Source of the DNA: Halobacteriales archaeon QS_3_64_16
GTDB lineage: Archaea; Halobacteriota; Halobacteria; Halobacteriales; Halococcaceae
Reading direction: 5' to 3'
DNA: 62,972 nt
Assembly (NCBI GenBank): GCA_003021705.1
Contig: PXRJ01000063.1
Span: forward strand, 1-62,972
Shown: in pieces, positions 19,453 through 28,464 of the stretch
Position numbering within the stretch: the stretch's first letter is position 1
Layout of the letters: each line of letters starts with the position of its first letter
Program-made: the position numbers and the translations under genes
Notes under the pieces: model-generated
What the model was told of the DNA's origin: nothing
What the model saw: the letters and a program-made list of their open reading frames with translations, nothing else
Database searches by the model: none

Positions 19453-22400
19453 TCAGGCTGTCGCTTCCCGAAGGGGCGCGATGACGATCGTCATCGAGAC
19501 ACCCTCGACCTCCCACTCGCGGCGATAGCCCTCCTCGCGGTCCCCTAGCTCGCCGGGATCGACGATTTCCTCGGCGCGCACCTCGCTCTCGATCAGCTCC
19601 GCGTACTCGCCGAAGAGAGTCTCGATGCGGGCGTCGGCGACCTCGATCCCGAGGCGGATCCGCTCTTCGAGATCGAGATCGAGCTCCTTTCGCATCTGCT
19701 GGACGCGCCTGATGACCTCTCGGGCGTAGCCCTCGGCCTCGATGTCCTCGGTCAGGCTCGTATCGACGTAGACGGTTCCGTTCTCCTTGTCGGCTATCGA
19801 GACGGGTGCCGCGGCGACGGCCTCCGGGGGTTCCCGGCGGAAGGTCACCATCCCCTCGGTGAGCCCGGCCGGCGGGCCGGCGGCTTCCTCGACAGCGCTT
19901 TCGAGCGCGGCGAGCGAGCGCTCCTTGACCCGGGCGTCGTTGAGCGCGGTGGCGACCTCGCCAGCCCGCTCGCCGAACTCGGGTCCGACGAGGCTCATGT
20001 CGGCCTCGGCGCTGTAGCGTAGCTCCGCCCAGCTCTCGTCCGCGCCGAGCACGTCGATGGTGCGGGCGTTGAGTCGGTCGGCGATCAGGTCTCGATGAGT
20101 CTCGATCGCTCTCGCACGTTCCTCGTCGGGAGCGTCGATCACGACGCGAGGGACCGGCCACCGCAGCTTCCGGCTCTCCTGCTGGCGGGCCGTCGATCCC
20201 GCCTCCTCGACCGCGCGGAGGACGGTCATCTCGGCTTCGAGATCGGCGTCGCGCCACCCTTCATCAGGTGTCGGCCAATCGAGCATGTGGACGGTAACGG
20301 GGTCGTCCTCGCCGGCGAGCGTGGTATAGATCGCCTCGCTGGCGAAGGGCGCGTACGGTGCGAGTAGCGCCACGATCTCCCGGAGAAGCGAATAGAGGGT
20401 CGCGTAAGCCGCCTGCTTCCCGTCGCTGTCGGCCTCCTCCCACATCCGCTCGCGGACGACCTGGATGTAGAATCGCGAGACGTCCTCGACGACGAAGTCC
20501 AAGAGGGCATCGAGCGCCCGGTCCTGGCGATAGTCGTCCCAGGCCGCTTCCATCTCGGCTTTCGTCGTCTGCAATCGGGAGAGCACCCACCGATCGACCG
20601 TCTCGAGCGCCTCTTCGATCGCGGGATCGGAAAGGGTCGTTTCATTCGGATCGAACCCATCGAGGCGCATGTAGGGCAGCGGGAACCGGAAGACGTTCCA
20701 GAGGATGTTCAATCGTCGTTCCATCTCGGCGGTGTCCTCCCAGGAAAAGCGCATGTCCTCGCCCTGGGGACTCACTGAAAGGAGAAAGAGTCGCATCGCG
20801 TCGGGGCCGTGTTCCGCCAGCACTTCGGCCGGCTCGACAGTGATGTTCTTGGATTTTGACATCCCCCTGCCGTCGGGCATGAGCGCGTAGCCGTGCATCA
20901 ACACCTCCTCGTAGGGGATCTCGCCGAAGGCGGCAGTACCCATTCCGAGCTGGGACCAGAACCACCCTCTGGTCTGGTCGTGGGCTTCCATGATGAGATC
21001 GGCGGGCCAGAGCTCCTCGAAATCCGCCTCTTCTCCCGGATAATCGAGCGTGCCCCAGGAAGCGACCGAGGAGTCGAGCCAGACATCGAAGACGTCCGGT
21101 ACTCGGTGGTACTTTTTCCCACCCTCGGTAATCGTGATCGAATCGACGGTTGGACGATGTAGATCGATACTGTCGGGATCTACCTCGCCGTCGGCACGCT
21201 CGGCCAGTTCTTCCCGAGTTCCGATCACGATGGCCTCCTCGTCCAAATTGTCAGGATCGGCGTCCTTGGGCACCCAGATGGGCAATGGAATGCCCCAGTA
21301 GCGCTGCCGGGAGACGTTCCAGTCCGGCGCGCTCTCGACGAAATCCCGGAACCGGTTCTCGCGGGCCCACTCGGGATGCCACTCCGAGTCTTCGATGTTC
21401 GCGAGCAGATCCTCCTTGATATCGGTGATTCCGATGAACCACTGATCGGTGACGATCTGGACGATCCCCGTTCCACAGCGCCAGCAGTGGCCATAGGAGT
21501 GGACGTAGGTCTCTCCGGCCAAGAGGTGGCCGTTCGCCTCCAAGTCCGCCGTGATCTCGGGGTTCGCCTCGCGGACGAACTGTCCCGAGTACTCCCCGGC
21601 GGCCTCGTCGAAAACACCATTCGCCCCGACTGGACAGAAGGGGTCGAAGCCCAACTCAGTCCCGCGCTCGAAGTCTTCCTGGCCGTGGCCCGGCGCGGAG
21701 TGCACGAGTCCCGTGCGATCGGCCTCGACGTACTCGGCGGTATAAACTTCGAGCGCGCCGTTGCCTGCCGCGTGCTCGGGGACCGCCTCGGCCAATGGAT
21801 GGTCGTAGGTCCAGCCGGTCATCTCCTCACCGGTAGCCTCCTCTATGACCTTGTAGTCGTCGTACCCGCCCTTCTCGAGGACCTCCTCGACGCACTCGGC
21901 GGCGATCCAGAGAACCTCCGATTCCTCGCCCCGATCGGTGTGTTCACCCTCACTCTCTTCCTCGCCGTCGCTGCCACCGTCGGTGACTTCGATCTCGATG
22001 CTCTCGCGTTCCTCGTCTGCCTTCTCACCGTCGGTGCCGCCGTCCTCTCGCCATGCACGGACGCCCTGGTAGGTGAGATCGGGATCGACGGCGACGAAGG
22101 TGTTCGCCGGGATCGTCCAGGGCGTGGTCGTCCAGATCACGAGCGAGCCTTCGCGCTCCTGGTCGGCCTCGCGGAGCGGAAATTTCACGTAGATCGAGGG
22201 GTCCTCGACGTCCTCGTACTCGACTTCGTTGTTCGCGATGGCGGTCTCACAGCGGGGACACTGGCTGATCGAGCGTTTTCCCTGTTCGACGAGACCCCGG
22301 TCGGCGACCTGGGCGAAGGCCCACCAGGCCGCTTCCATGTACTCGGGGGTAACAGTTCTATAGGGGTTCTCCCAGTCCATCCAGACGCCGAAGGACTCGA

Positions 22401-22809
22401 AATCCTCTTGCAAGCCTTCTAGTTGTTCATCGGCGTAGCGCTGGCACTCCTCGATGAAGGCCTCCATGCCGAAGTTCTCGATGTCTTTCTTGTTCTCGAA
22501 GCCCAGTTCTGCCTCGACTTTCGTCTCGATGGGCAGCCCGTGCATGTCGTAGCCCGGGCGGTCGGTGACGTCATAGCCCTGCATTCGCAGATACCGGATG
22601 TAGGCGTCCTTCAACGTCTTGTTCCAGGTCGTACCCATGTGGGCCGCTCCGCTCGTGTACGGCGGGCCGTCGACGAAGAAGAACCGTTCTTCGCCCTCGC
22701 GGTTGGCTTTCGTCCGTTCGTAGGCGTCGACCGCCTCCCAGTGTGCGAACACGCGGTCGGCGACCGCGTGGGGGTCGTAGCGATCCGCGACTGCTTCGAA
22801 CCGAGTCAT
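19453..22809 (-). CDS. ileS: Isoleucyl-tRNA synthetase
   Basis: Class I synthetase of 1118 residues. The HIGH signature is in the archaeal form HMGT (57-60, GAAHMGTTWNKT). The KMSKS loop appears as GMSKSKNI. The editing domain shows TTPWTIPANTF (about 228-238), where misactivated valine is hydrolysed. CPRC (184-187) and a CWRC pair are zinc-site candidates. Residues 255-298 are a highly acidic insertion (many Glu, Asp, Gly and Ser) inside the editing domain that is absent from most relatives, likely a halophile-specific loop. The anticodon-binding and C-terminal domains are complete. A CTTTACC box about 27 bases before ATG 22809 would give a leaderless mRNA. Confidence 0.97.
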   Translation of the reverse strand: MTRFEAVADRYDPHAVADRVFAHWEAVDAYERTKANREGEERFFFVDGPPYTSGAAHMGTTWNKTLKDAYIRYLRMQGYDVTDRPGYDMHGLPIETKVEAELGFENKKDIENFGMEAFIEECQRYADEQLEGLQEDFESFGVWMDWENPYRTVTPEYMEAAWWAFAQVADRGLVEQGKRSISQCPRCETAIANNEVEYEDVEDPSIYVKFPLREADQEREGSLVIWTTTPWTIPANTFVAVDPDLTYQGVRAWREDGGTDGEKADEERESIEIEVTDGGSDGEEESEGEHTDRGEESEVLWIAAECVEEVLEKGGYDDYKVIEEATGEEMTGWTYDHPLAEAVPEHAAGNGALEVYTAEYVEADRTGLVHSAPGHGQEDFERGTELGFDPFCPVGANGVFDEAAGEYSGQFVREANPEITADLEANGHLLAGETYVHSYGHCWRCGTGIVQIVTDQWFIGITDIKEDLLANIEDSEWHPEWARENRFRDFVESAPDWNVSRQRYWGIPLPIWVPKDADPDNLDEEAIVIGTREELAERADGEVDPDSIDLHRPTVDSITITEGGKKYHRVPDVFDVWLDSSVASWGTLDYPGEEADFEELWPADLIMEAHDQTRGWFWSQLGMGTAAFGEIPYEEVLMHGYALMPDGRGMSKSKNITVEPAEVLAEHGPDAMRLFLLSVSPQGEDMRFSWEDTAEMERRLNILWNVFRFPLPYMRLDGFDPNETTLSDPAIEEALETVDRWVLSRLQTTKAEMEAAWDDYRQDRALDALLDFVVEDVSRFYIQVVRERMWEEADSDGKQAAYATLYSLLREIVALLAPYAPFASEAIYTTLAGEDDPVTVHMLDWPTPDEGWRDADLEAEMTVLRAVEEAGSTARQQESRKLRWPVPRVVIDAPDEERARAIETHRDLIADRLNARTIDVLGADESWAELRYSAEADMSLVGPEFGERAGEVATALNDARVKERSLAALESAVEEAAGPPAGLTEGMVTFRREPPEAVAAAPVSIADKENGTVYVDTSLTEDIEAEGYAREVIRRVQQMRKELDLDLEERIRLGIEVADARIETLFGEYAELIESEVRAEEIVDPGELGDREEGYRREWEVEGVSMTIVIAPLREATA

Positions 22810-22947
22810 ATCCGGGGATACTACTCCGACGGTAAAGAGGGATCGGTCAGGCGGGCCCGGCTGTCGGCGACGAGGATATCCCCTCGCTTCGGATAGGTTG
22901 GAGAACGGTCGCTGGTATATTGCGGACGGTCTATCGATCGGTTGCCA

Positions 22948-23100
22948 TCACTGGTCGACATCGGTACGAGCGTCGGAGGCGAGCCACGCGTCGGGGTTGT
23001 CGGCGTCGTAGACGACGAGCCGGGCGTCGTCGAGCTCGAACTCCTCGTAGGTCTCGTCCGCCTCGGGCGGGCTGTCGCGGGTAGGATCTTGTTCGGTCAT
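22948..23100 (-). CDS. Small acidic haloarchaeal protein
   Basis: A 50-residue protein (MTEQDPTRDSPPEADETYEE, then FELDDARLVVYDADNPDAWL). The compact pattern ending in VYDADNPDAWLASD is one I recognise as a short family conserved in haloarchaea (a DUF of unknown function). The start at 23100 is preferred over the longer open frame because a strong TATA sequence, TTATATA on the minus strand at 23153-23161, would place transcription start at about 23130, downstream of any earlier start codon. It contains no cysteine or helix-turn-helix. Divergent from the secreted hydrolase gene. Confidence 0.65.
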   Translation of the reverse strand: MTEQDPTRDSPPEADETYEEFELDDARLVVYDADNPDAWLASDARTDVDQ

Positions 23101-23364
23101 GAGTACTGCTCCATCGGGTGTCGCCGATAGCGATAGTTTCTCGGTTTCGGCAGCGTATATAACTTGTTTCGGGTTAGTATGCACTATGTTAGCCGGAGAA
23201 AACAAAGCCAGCAGGCGGCCGGTAGAACGGACAGTGGACCCACCGCCGCTCGATCGCTCGACTCCGATGTTCGTCGTGGGCCACTCGAGCCGACTAGCCT
23301 TGGTTGCCGTATGATAACGTAGGTCGGTACGACTATTACCGAGGGATCGGTGGGTGAGGAGACA

Positions 23365-24957
23365 ATGCCTCCATCGAGACGGACATTTCTAGGAAAGCTC
23401 GCCGCTGCGACGGTCGCCGCCGGGGTCGGGAGCAGTGTGGTCGCCGATCGCGCGGTCGGTGCGGCCGCCTCGCTCGAGGGCGAGTACGAGTACGACGTCA
23501 CTGAGACGCTGGCGATCGAATCGTTCGACGACACCACCCTCGAAGCGAGCCTGTACGAACCGGCGGGCGAGGACTCGCGGCCGGCGATCCTCATGACCCA
23601 CGGCTGGGGTGGCACCCGAGCCGACCGGGAACCCTTAGCCGAGCTCTATGCCTCGAATGGCTACGTCGTCCTCACCTACGATTCGCGGGGCTTCGGCGAG
23701 TCGGGCGGGGCGGTCGGCGTCGACGGTCCGAACGAGGTCGGGGACGCACAGCGACTGCTAACGTGGCTCGCCGAGCGCGAGAGCGTGCGCACCGACGGCG
23801 GGGGCGATCCACGGGTCGGCATGGACGGCTACTCCTACGGCGCGGGCATCCAGCTTATGACCGCGATCGAGGACGATCGTCTCGACGCACTCGTCCCGCG
23901 GTGGGGGTGGCACGACCTTCGCCTCTCGAACGATCCGAACCAGGTGCTCAAGTGGGCGTGGTTCTATGGCCTATATCTCTCGGGTGTCGAGAACGGCACG
24001 CTCGACGAAGAGTTCCTCGCGCTCTCGGAGACAGCCATCGAGCAAAAGAACGCCGGCGAGGAGCTACGTGACTTTTGGCGCTCGCGCTCGCCTGTCGGCC
24101 AGCTCGGCGCGATCGACACCCCGACGCTGCTGATCTCGGGGTGGGACGACCGGCTCTTTACCCCGAACGAGGCCTTTGCGAACTACCGGGGCCTCGCCGA
24201 CAGCACCGAAGTGCGCTTACTGATGTACAACTACGGCCACGACTTCGTCGAGTTCGAGGGCGAGGGCCCCGAGTTCCAGACCGAGTACGCCGACCGCTCG
24301 GCACTCGCCTGGATGGACACACACCTCAAGAGTGAGGGAGAGGACGAGAGCAAGGGCGAAAGCGAAGATGAGGACGAAACCGACATCGCGCCGGTGACCC
24401 TCTATCGCGCCGAGTCCGAGGAGTTCGAGGAGTACGACGCGCTGCCGGAAAGCGCCGACGCCCTCTCCCTCGCGATGGCGAGCGAGAGAGGTGCCTCGCG
24501 ACTACGGGTAGGTGGCGAGGAATCGGTGAGCTTCGAGTTCGACCTCGAGGAGGCCGTCGATCTTCTCGGCGTCCCGCGGTTGTGGCTGAGCGTCGTGCCG
24601 ACGGGCGGGGAGGGGACGACGCTTTTCGGCGGCTTAGAGGCCGTTTCCCCCGATGGGGAGGCGACGCTCATCAAAGAGCAGACCGCGGCGACGCGCGTCG
24701 AGCGCGAGGGGCTGCTCGCCTTCGATCTGATCGGTATCGAGCACCACCTACCGGCCGATCACACCCTTCGATTGACGCTCACAGTGATCGACGATGATCT
24801 GGTCGAAGAGGCAGTCCCCTTCGAGGACGGCCTCTACGTCGATAGCGACGCGCCCGCGGGCGCGGTGATCAAACATTCCCCGGGTCAGCCCTCCGTACTC
24901 GCCGTCCCGACCTCGGAGGGCACTATCGAGGCGACGGGCAAGCCAGGGAAAGGCTGA
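23365..24957 (+). CDS. Tat-exported alpha/beta hydrolase, S15/CocE type
   Basis: Protein of 530 residues. The N-terminus PSRRTFLGKLAAATVAAGVG is a textbook twin-arginine signal, usual for haloarchaeal secreted proteins, so it folds in the cytoplasm and acts outside. Mature domains: an alpha/beta hydrolase with THGWGG (oxyanion), nucleophile Ser157 in GMDGYSYGAG, acid in LISGWDDRLFTPNEAF and His in YNYGHDFV. A C-terminal jelly-roll (about 390-520; FEFDLEEAVDLLGVPRLWLS, HTLRLTLTVIDDD) follows. This is the layout of the X-Pro dipeptidyl peptidase/CocE family; an acidic linker (EGEDESKGESEDEDE) joins the parts. Peptidase or esterase activity cannot be told apart. Start ATG 23365 follows GAGGAGA. 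Confidence 0.85.
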   Translation: MPPSRRTFLGKLAAATVAAGVGSSVVADRAVGAAASLEGEYEYDVTETLAIESFDDTTLEASLYEPAGEDSRPAILMTHGWGGTRADREPLAELYASNGYVVLTYDSRGFGESGGAVGVDGPNEVGDAQRLLTWLAERESVRTDGGGDPRVGMDGYSYGAGIQLMTAIEDDRLDALVPRWGWHDLRLSNDPNQVLKWAWFYGLYLSGVENGTLDEEFLALSETAIEQKNAGEELRDFWRSRSPVGQLGAIDTPTLLISGWDDRLFTPNEAFANYRGLADSTEVRLLMYNYGHDFVEFEGEGPEFQTEYADRSALAWMDTHLKSEGEDESKGESEDEDETDIAPVTLYRAESEEFEEYDALPESADALSLAMASERGASRLRVGGEESVSFEFDLEEAVDLLGVPRLWLSVVPTGGEGTTLFGGLEAVSPDGEATLIKEQTAATRVEREGLLAFDLIGIEHHLPADHTLRLTLTVIDDDLVEEAVPFEDGLYVDSDAPAGAVIKHSPGQPSVLAVPTSEGTIEATGKPGKG

Positions 24958-25065
24958 GCGGCGACCACCACCGCCGGGCAGGTCGGAGGACATACGGCTA
25001 CCGCCGTGCAGTGAGTGCAGGGCGACCGTCCATCCGTTTCCTTTTGGACAACGGGCGCGAGAGGG

Positions 25066-25746
25066 GTGTTCGTGCCCGATCCCGAGTTCCCCGATCCCAA
25101 CTTACGGAACTCGCTGGCCGAGGACTGCCGGAAATGTCCGGCGCTCGTCGCCGCTCGCGAGCGGATCTGTTGGGGCGTCGGCCCACGGGAGGCCTCGGTG
25201 CTCGTCGTCGGCGAGGCACCCGCCGCGGGCGACCCCGAGGCCGGGCGCTGGCAGGGCGGCAACTGGACCGGAATGGCCTACACTGGCCGGCGCTCGGGCC
25301 GGAAAATCAGAGGTATGATCGAGGAGCTGGGTATCCGAGACGCGTACTACACCAACGCAGTCAAATGCTTTCCCAGCGCCGCGATCGAACCCGGCGAGAC
25401 GAGTTCCGAGAAGCCGCCGGCCGAAACCGACAACCGCGAGCCAACGTCGGACGAACGGGCGAACTGCCGGCCCTATCTTCAGCGAGAGGTCGCCGAGATC
25501 GACCCGGAGTGTGTAGTAGCGACCGGGAAACACGCCACCCAGTCGCTGCTCGCAATCGAGGGTCGTGGTGTCGATAGTTTCCTCGATCTCGTACTCGATA
25601 CTCAGCGCTGTCCGACGCTTGGGATGCCAGTGCTGCCGGTTCTCCACCCGTCCTACCAAGAAGTATGGATCCCGCGGCTCGGCTACGACTATGAGGAGTA
25701 CCTACGAGCGATCGGCGAGACGCTCGAAGACGAAGGCGTCGAGTAG
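25066..25746 (+). CDS. Uracil-DNA glycosylase family protein
   Basis: Protein of about 226 residues starting at GTG 25066 or 25072, just behind GAGAGG; no good ATG exists. It belongs to the iron-sulfur uracil-DNA glycosylases (family 4/5): an N-terminal CRKCPALVAARERICWGVG cluster segment, the catalytic-pocket strand VLVVGEAPAAGD, AYYTNAVKCFPS with the third conserved Cys, CRPYL near the fourth, and the LHPSYQEVW segment that carries the family His. It removes uracil left by cytosine deamination. An insert of about 30 acidic residues (EPGETSSEKPPAETDNREPTS) precedes the fourth Cys. It runs downstream of the Tat hydrolase gene by about 110 bases and is probably independent. Confidence 0.85.
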   Translation: MFVPDPEFPDPNLRNSLAEDCRKCPALVAARERICWGVGPREASVLVVGEAPAAGDPEAGRWQGGNWTGMAYTGRRSGRKIRGMIEELGIRDAYYTNAVKCFPSAAIEPGETSSEKPPAETDNREPTSDERANCRPYLQREVAEIDPECVVATGKHATQSLLAIEGRGVDSFLDLVLDTQRCPTLGMPVLPVLHPSYQEVWIPRLGYDYEEYLRAIGETLEDEGVE

Positions 25747-25802
25747 TATTTCGCGCCGGAGGGCGGGGTACTGGCGGCGACGAGGCCCTCCGCGAGGTCG
25801 GG

Positions 25803-25967
25803 TTACTCGCAGTTGTCGTCGTCTCGTTTGTCCTGACACTCACTACAGAGTGCCCGATCCTTGGGCTTGTCCGGTTCCCGGCTGAAGTCCGCCGCCGGCC
25901 AGTCCGAGCAGTTGCTACAGAAGTGCCATACGTCGCTGCTATCGTGCTGTCGGTATTCCGACGCCAT
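25803..25967 (-). CDS. Small two-CxxC zinc-binding protein
   Basis: A 54-residue protein (MASEYRQHDSSDVWHFCSNC, later ALCSECQDKRDDDN) with paired motifs CSNC and CSEC about 26 residues apart, forming one zinc-ribbon-like site. The start at 25967 is chosen because the upstream part of the open frame is Arg-rich shadow sequence. Haloarchaea encode dozens of such mini zinc proteins, some of which affect biofilm or swarming; this one has no known role. It is convergent with the UDG gene. Confidence 0.65.
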   Translation of the reverse strand: MASEYRQHDSSDVWHFCSNCSDWPAADFSREPDKPKDRALCSECQDKRDDDNCE

Positions 25968-26113
25968 GTCGATGGGTCCCACGAGAGAGGTATGAACACA
26001 CTGCAGGCAGTAGCAGCCCCGCTTTCGGCGGCCGATAGGCGGTCTCTCGGAGACTTCCGATCGAAAGAACTCGACGCGACCGGCGGTCATTCGGCGACCT
26101 CGATCGAACGCGG

Positions 26114-26869
26114 TCAGGTCGGCCAGGGGGCGAGTCCCCACAGCAAGAGCGGGACGCTGAGTAGCGCCAGTACGACCAGCGGCCAGGCACTGGTGAAGCG
26201 CTCGACGCCGTCGTCAGGATAGCCGTGGATCTCGTTGAGGAGGCTTTGGTGCTCTCGGGGATCGATCCCGGCGAAACGCTCGCCCAGCAGGCTCCCGGTC
26301 ACGAGGACGATCACCGACAGCGGGACCGCGACGAACGCGGCGTCCATGCCAAGCGCCGAGGTGATCCCGCCGGCACCGAAGGTGATATTCGAGAGAACAT
26401 GTGGCGAGAAGACGATCACGATGACGGCGCCGAGAACGCTCGCCGGCACCGCACCGTAGCGATTGACGCGGCTCGACCACACCCCGAGGACGACTACCGG
26501 CGTGATCGCCGCCGCGAGCGAGAACGCCCAGAGGATACTCACCACGAGGAATGGCGGCGGGGAGAGGGCGACGAGGGCGATGAGTAGCCCCGAAGCGCCG
26601 ATCGAGAGGTAGACAAGCATAGTCTGGCGATCCTCGGCCACATCGATCTCGAAGACGTCCAATAAGTCGTTCGCGACCGTCGCACTGATGGCCATCACGT
26701 GGCCACTGACCGTCGAGAGCGCGCCGACGACGAACCAGAAGTAGTGAAACGGTCAGTTCAGGATCGTTATCTCGGGGATTCCGAGGAGTTCGAACCGAAT
26801 CCCCACGTGGACCGTCGCGATGATCGCGACGAACGTGAGGACGGTACTCAACGTTCCCTTGATGTGTGT
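26114..26869 (-). pseudogene. Sodium:solute symporter remnant
   Basis: The last 190 residues of a symporter survive from 26698 down (MAISATVANDLLDVF, then five hydrophobic helices, GSLLGERFAGIDPREHQSLL and a final helix). The same frame continues upstream through a TGA at 26753-26755 (PFHYFWFVVGALSTVSGHVM follows it, where a Trp codon is likely original) and through THIKGTLSTVLTFVAIIATV up to a TAA at 26870. The phrase STVSGHVMAISATVANDL corresponds to the STASG-LMAIS-AHD segment of SSS family transporters. The first two thirds of the gene are missing. Several breaks make function impossible. The surviving C-terminus is otherwise well preserved, so decay is recent. Confidence 0.75.
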
Positions 26870-27027
26870 TTACATGCCACCGTAGCAGTAAGTCCTACTC
26901 ATATAACTCGTGCGAGTCGACCATCGGTCGACGCGAGGCGGGAGCCCTTCGACGGCTTTCGGGATGAACGGGTTTCAGGGGAGCCGAGTGGCCAACGCTT
27001 ATCCGGAGGCCGGGGGTACCCCCGGCC

Positions 27028-27714
27028 ATGACGTTCGATGCCGAGCGGGTAGAGACGGTGACGGTCGATTCCTACGGCACGCTCGTCGATCCGAGCGCTG
27101 CGGAGGAAGCACTCGCCGACCGGGTCGAAGACCCGAAACCGGTGTCCGATCTGTGGCGCTCGCGCTCGCTCATGTACACGATGGTCGGCAACGCCGTCGA
27201 TTTCTATCAACCCTTTTACGAGATGAACCGCGATGCGTTGCAGTACGCCCTCAAGGTTCACGGCGTCGATCTCGACGCCGAGGAGCGCGACGCGATCCTC
27301 TCGGTCTATCACGAACTCGACGTCTTCGAGGACGTCCGAGAGGGGATCTCGCGGCTACGTCAGGGCGGATACGACGTCTACGTCGTCTCCAACGGCAATC
27401 CCGAGATGCTTACGTCGATGGTCGAACACGCCGAAATCGACGATCTGATCGCCGATATGATCAGCGCCGAGGAAGTGAAGACGTTCAAACCCGACGCCGG
27501 GATCTATCGCCACGCCGCCGCCCGGACCGGAACGCCGATCGACCGGATCGTCCACACGGCCGGCCCCTCCTTCGATATCCTGGGCGCGATGCACGCCGGG
27601 GCACAGGCTGCCTGGCTCAACCGGGACGACGCTCCCTGGGAGTCCTTTGCGGGGCGCGACCCGGACCTCACGATCGGTACGTTCTACGACCTGGCCGACG
27701 CCCTCGGCGTCTGA
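27028..27714 (+). CDS. Haloacid dehalogenase-like hydrolase (type II)
   Basis: HAD superfamily protein of 228 residues. Motif I is VTVDSYGTLVDP with nucleophile Asp14; motif II is VVSNGNPEML; motif III Lys is in EEVKTFKPDAGIY; the acidic motif IV is degenerate (HTAGPSFDILGAMHAGAQAA). The DSYGTL signature, the helical cap and the SNGNPEM loop are those of L-2-haloacid dehalogenases, which hydrolyse 2-haloalkanoic acids. In haloarchaea most such proteins have unproven substrates and may be ordinary phosphatases. Motif IV lacks the usual paired Asp (only one Asp), so metal binding would be weaker, as in true dehalogenases that need no magnesium. Confidence 0.85.
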   Translation: MTFDAERVETVTVDSYGTLVDPSAAEEALADRVEDPKPVSDLWRSRSLMYTMVGNAVDFYQPFYEMNRDALQYALKVHGVDLDAEERDAILSVYHELDVFEDVREGISRLRQGGYDVYVVSNGNPEMLTSMVEHAEIDDLIADMISAEEVKTFKPDAGIYRHAAARTGTPIDRIVHTAGPSFDILGAMHAGAQAAWLNRDDAPWESFAGRDPDLTIGTFYDLADALGV

Positions 27715-27811
27715 ACGAGAGGGGACAGCCGCGTAGCCGACCGACCCAACCGGACGCGGGACTCGACCGCGAGAGTGGCGATCGGAATCCCGATCGGCAT
27801 CCTCCCCGAGG

Positions 27812-27820
27812 TTCTATAAC
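27812..27820 (+). promoter_or_regulatory. TATA box for the HIT gene
   Basis: TTCTATAAC centred about 27 bases before ATG 27843, fitting a leaderless transcript. Confidence 0.5.
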
Positions 27821-27842
27821 GATCCCGGGCGACCCTCCGGGC

Positions 27843-28271
27843 ATGTCCAGCGATTGCATCTTCTGTTCGATCGTCGACGGCGACGTGCCGGGGAGAGTAG
27901 TACACGAGCGAACAGGCACCACCGCTTTTCTCGACGTCAACCCGCTGGCACCGGGTCACACGCTCGTGGTTCCGAACGACCACGTGGAGCGACTGCAGGA
28001 CGTTCCCGACGAGGAGGTAGAGGACCTCTACCGGACGATCCACGATCTGGTGCCGGCAGTCGAGAAGGCGGTCGATGCCGACGCGACGAACGTCGCGTTC
28101 AACAACGGCCCGGCGGCCGGCCAGGAGGTGCCCCACCTCCACTGTCACGTCGTCCCGCGCTTCGCCGAGGACAGTGGCGGGCCGATCCACGCGGCCTTCG
28201 GTGATCGACCGGATCTCGACGAGAAGGAACTCGACGGGATCGCGGACCGGCTCCGCGAACACCGTCAGTAG
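27843..28271 (+). CDS. HIT family nucleotide hydrolase
   Basis: Protein of 142 residues of the HINT/Fhit group, which hydrolyse nucleotide phosphoramidates or dinucleoside polyphosphates. The histidine triad is complete: His98, His100 and His102 in VPHLHCHVVPR. The N-terminus has CIFC (5-8) and, with His residues such as His39 (PLAPGHTLVVPNDHVE), forms the zinc site of the HINT branch. Length and order of elements are normal. It has its own TATA box, so it is not cotranscribed with the HAD gene 128 bases upstream. Confidence 0.93.
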   Translation: MSSDCIFCSIVDGDVPGRVVHERTGTTAFLDVNPLAPGHTLVVPNDHVERLQDVPDEEVEDLYRTIHDLVPAVEKAVDADATNVAFNNGPAAGQEVPHLHCHVVPRFAEDSGGPIHAAFGDRPDLDEKELDGIADRLREHRQ

Positions 28272-28421
28272 AACTGGCTCGCGAACGAACACCGATAGTA
28301 CCCCTCGAACCCTTTGTGACTACTCGCAGCTCGTAGCTGAAAGCCCGGAAACGCCCGTCACCGCCGTCTACCTCGTCGATTTAGTCGGTCGATAGAGATG
28401 TAATTTTCGAGTTCGCACACA

Positions 28422-28433
28422 GGATAAAAGCTT
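28422..28433 (+). promoter_or_regulatory. TATA box for the TFB gene
   Basis: GATAAAAGCTTA about 38 bases before ATG 28465; a start about 26 bases downstream would leave a leader of roughly 12 bases. Confidence 0.5.
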
Positions 28434-28464
28434 ATTACACAACATCAACTGGTAAGTAAATGTA

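Noticed and set aside
21376-22422. Plus-strand frame of 348 codons antisense to ileS
   Set aside because: Lies wholly within ileS, which has complete synthetase motifs; antisense frames in GC-rich genes are often open.
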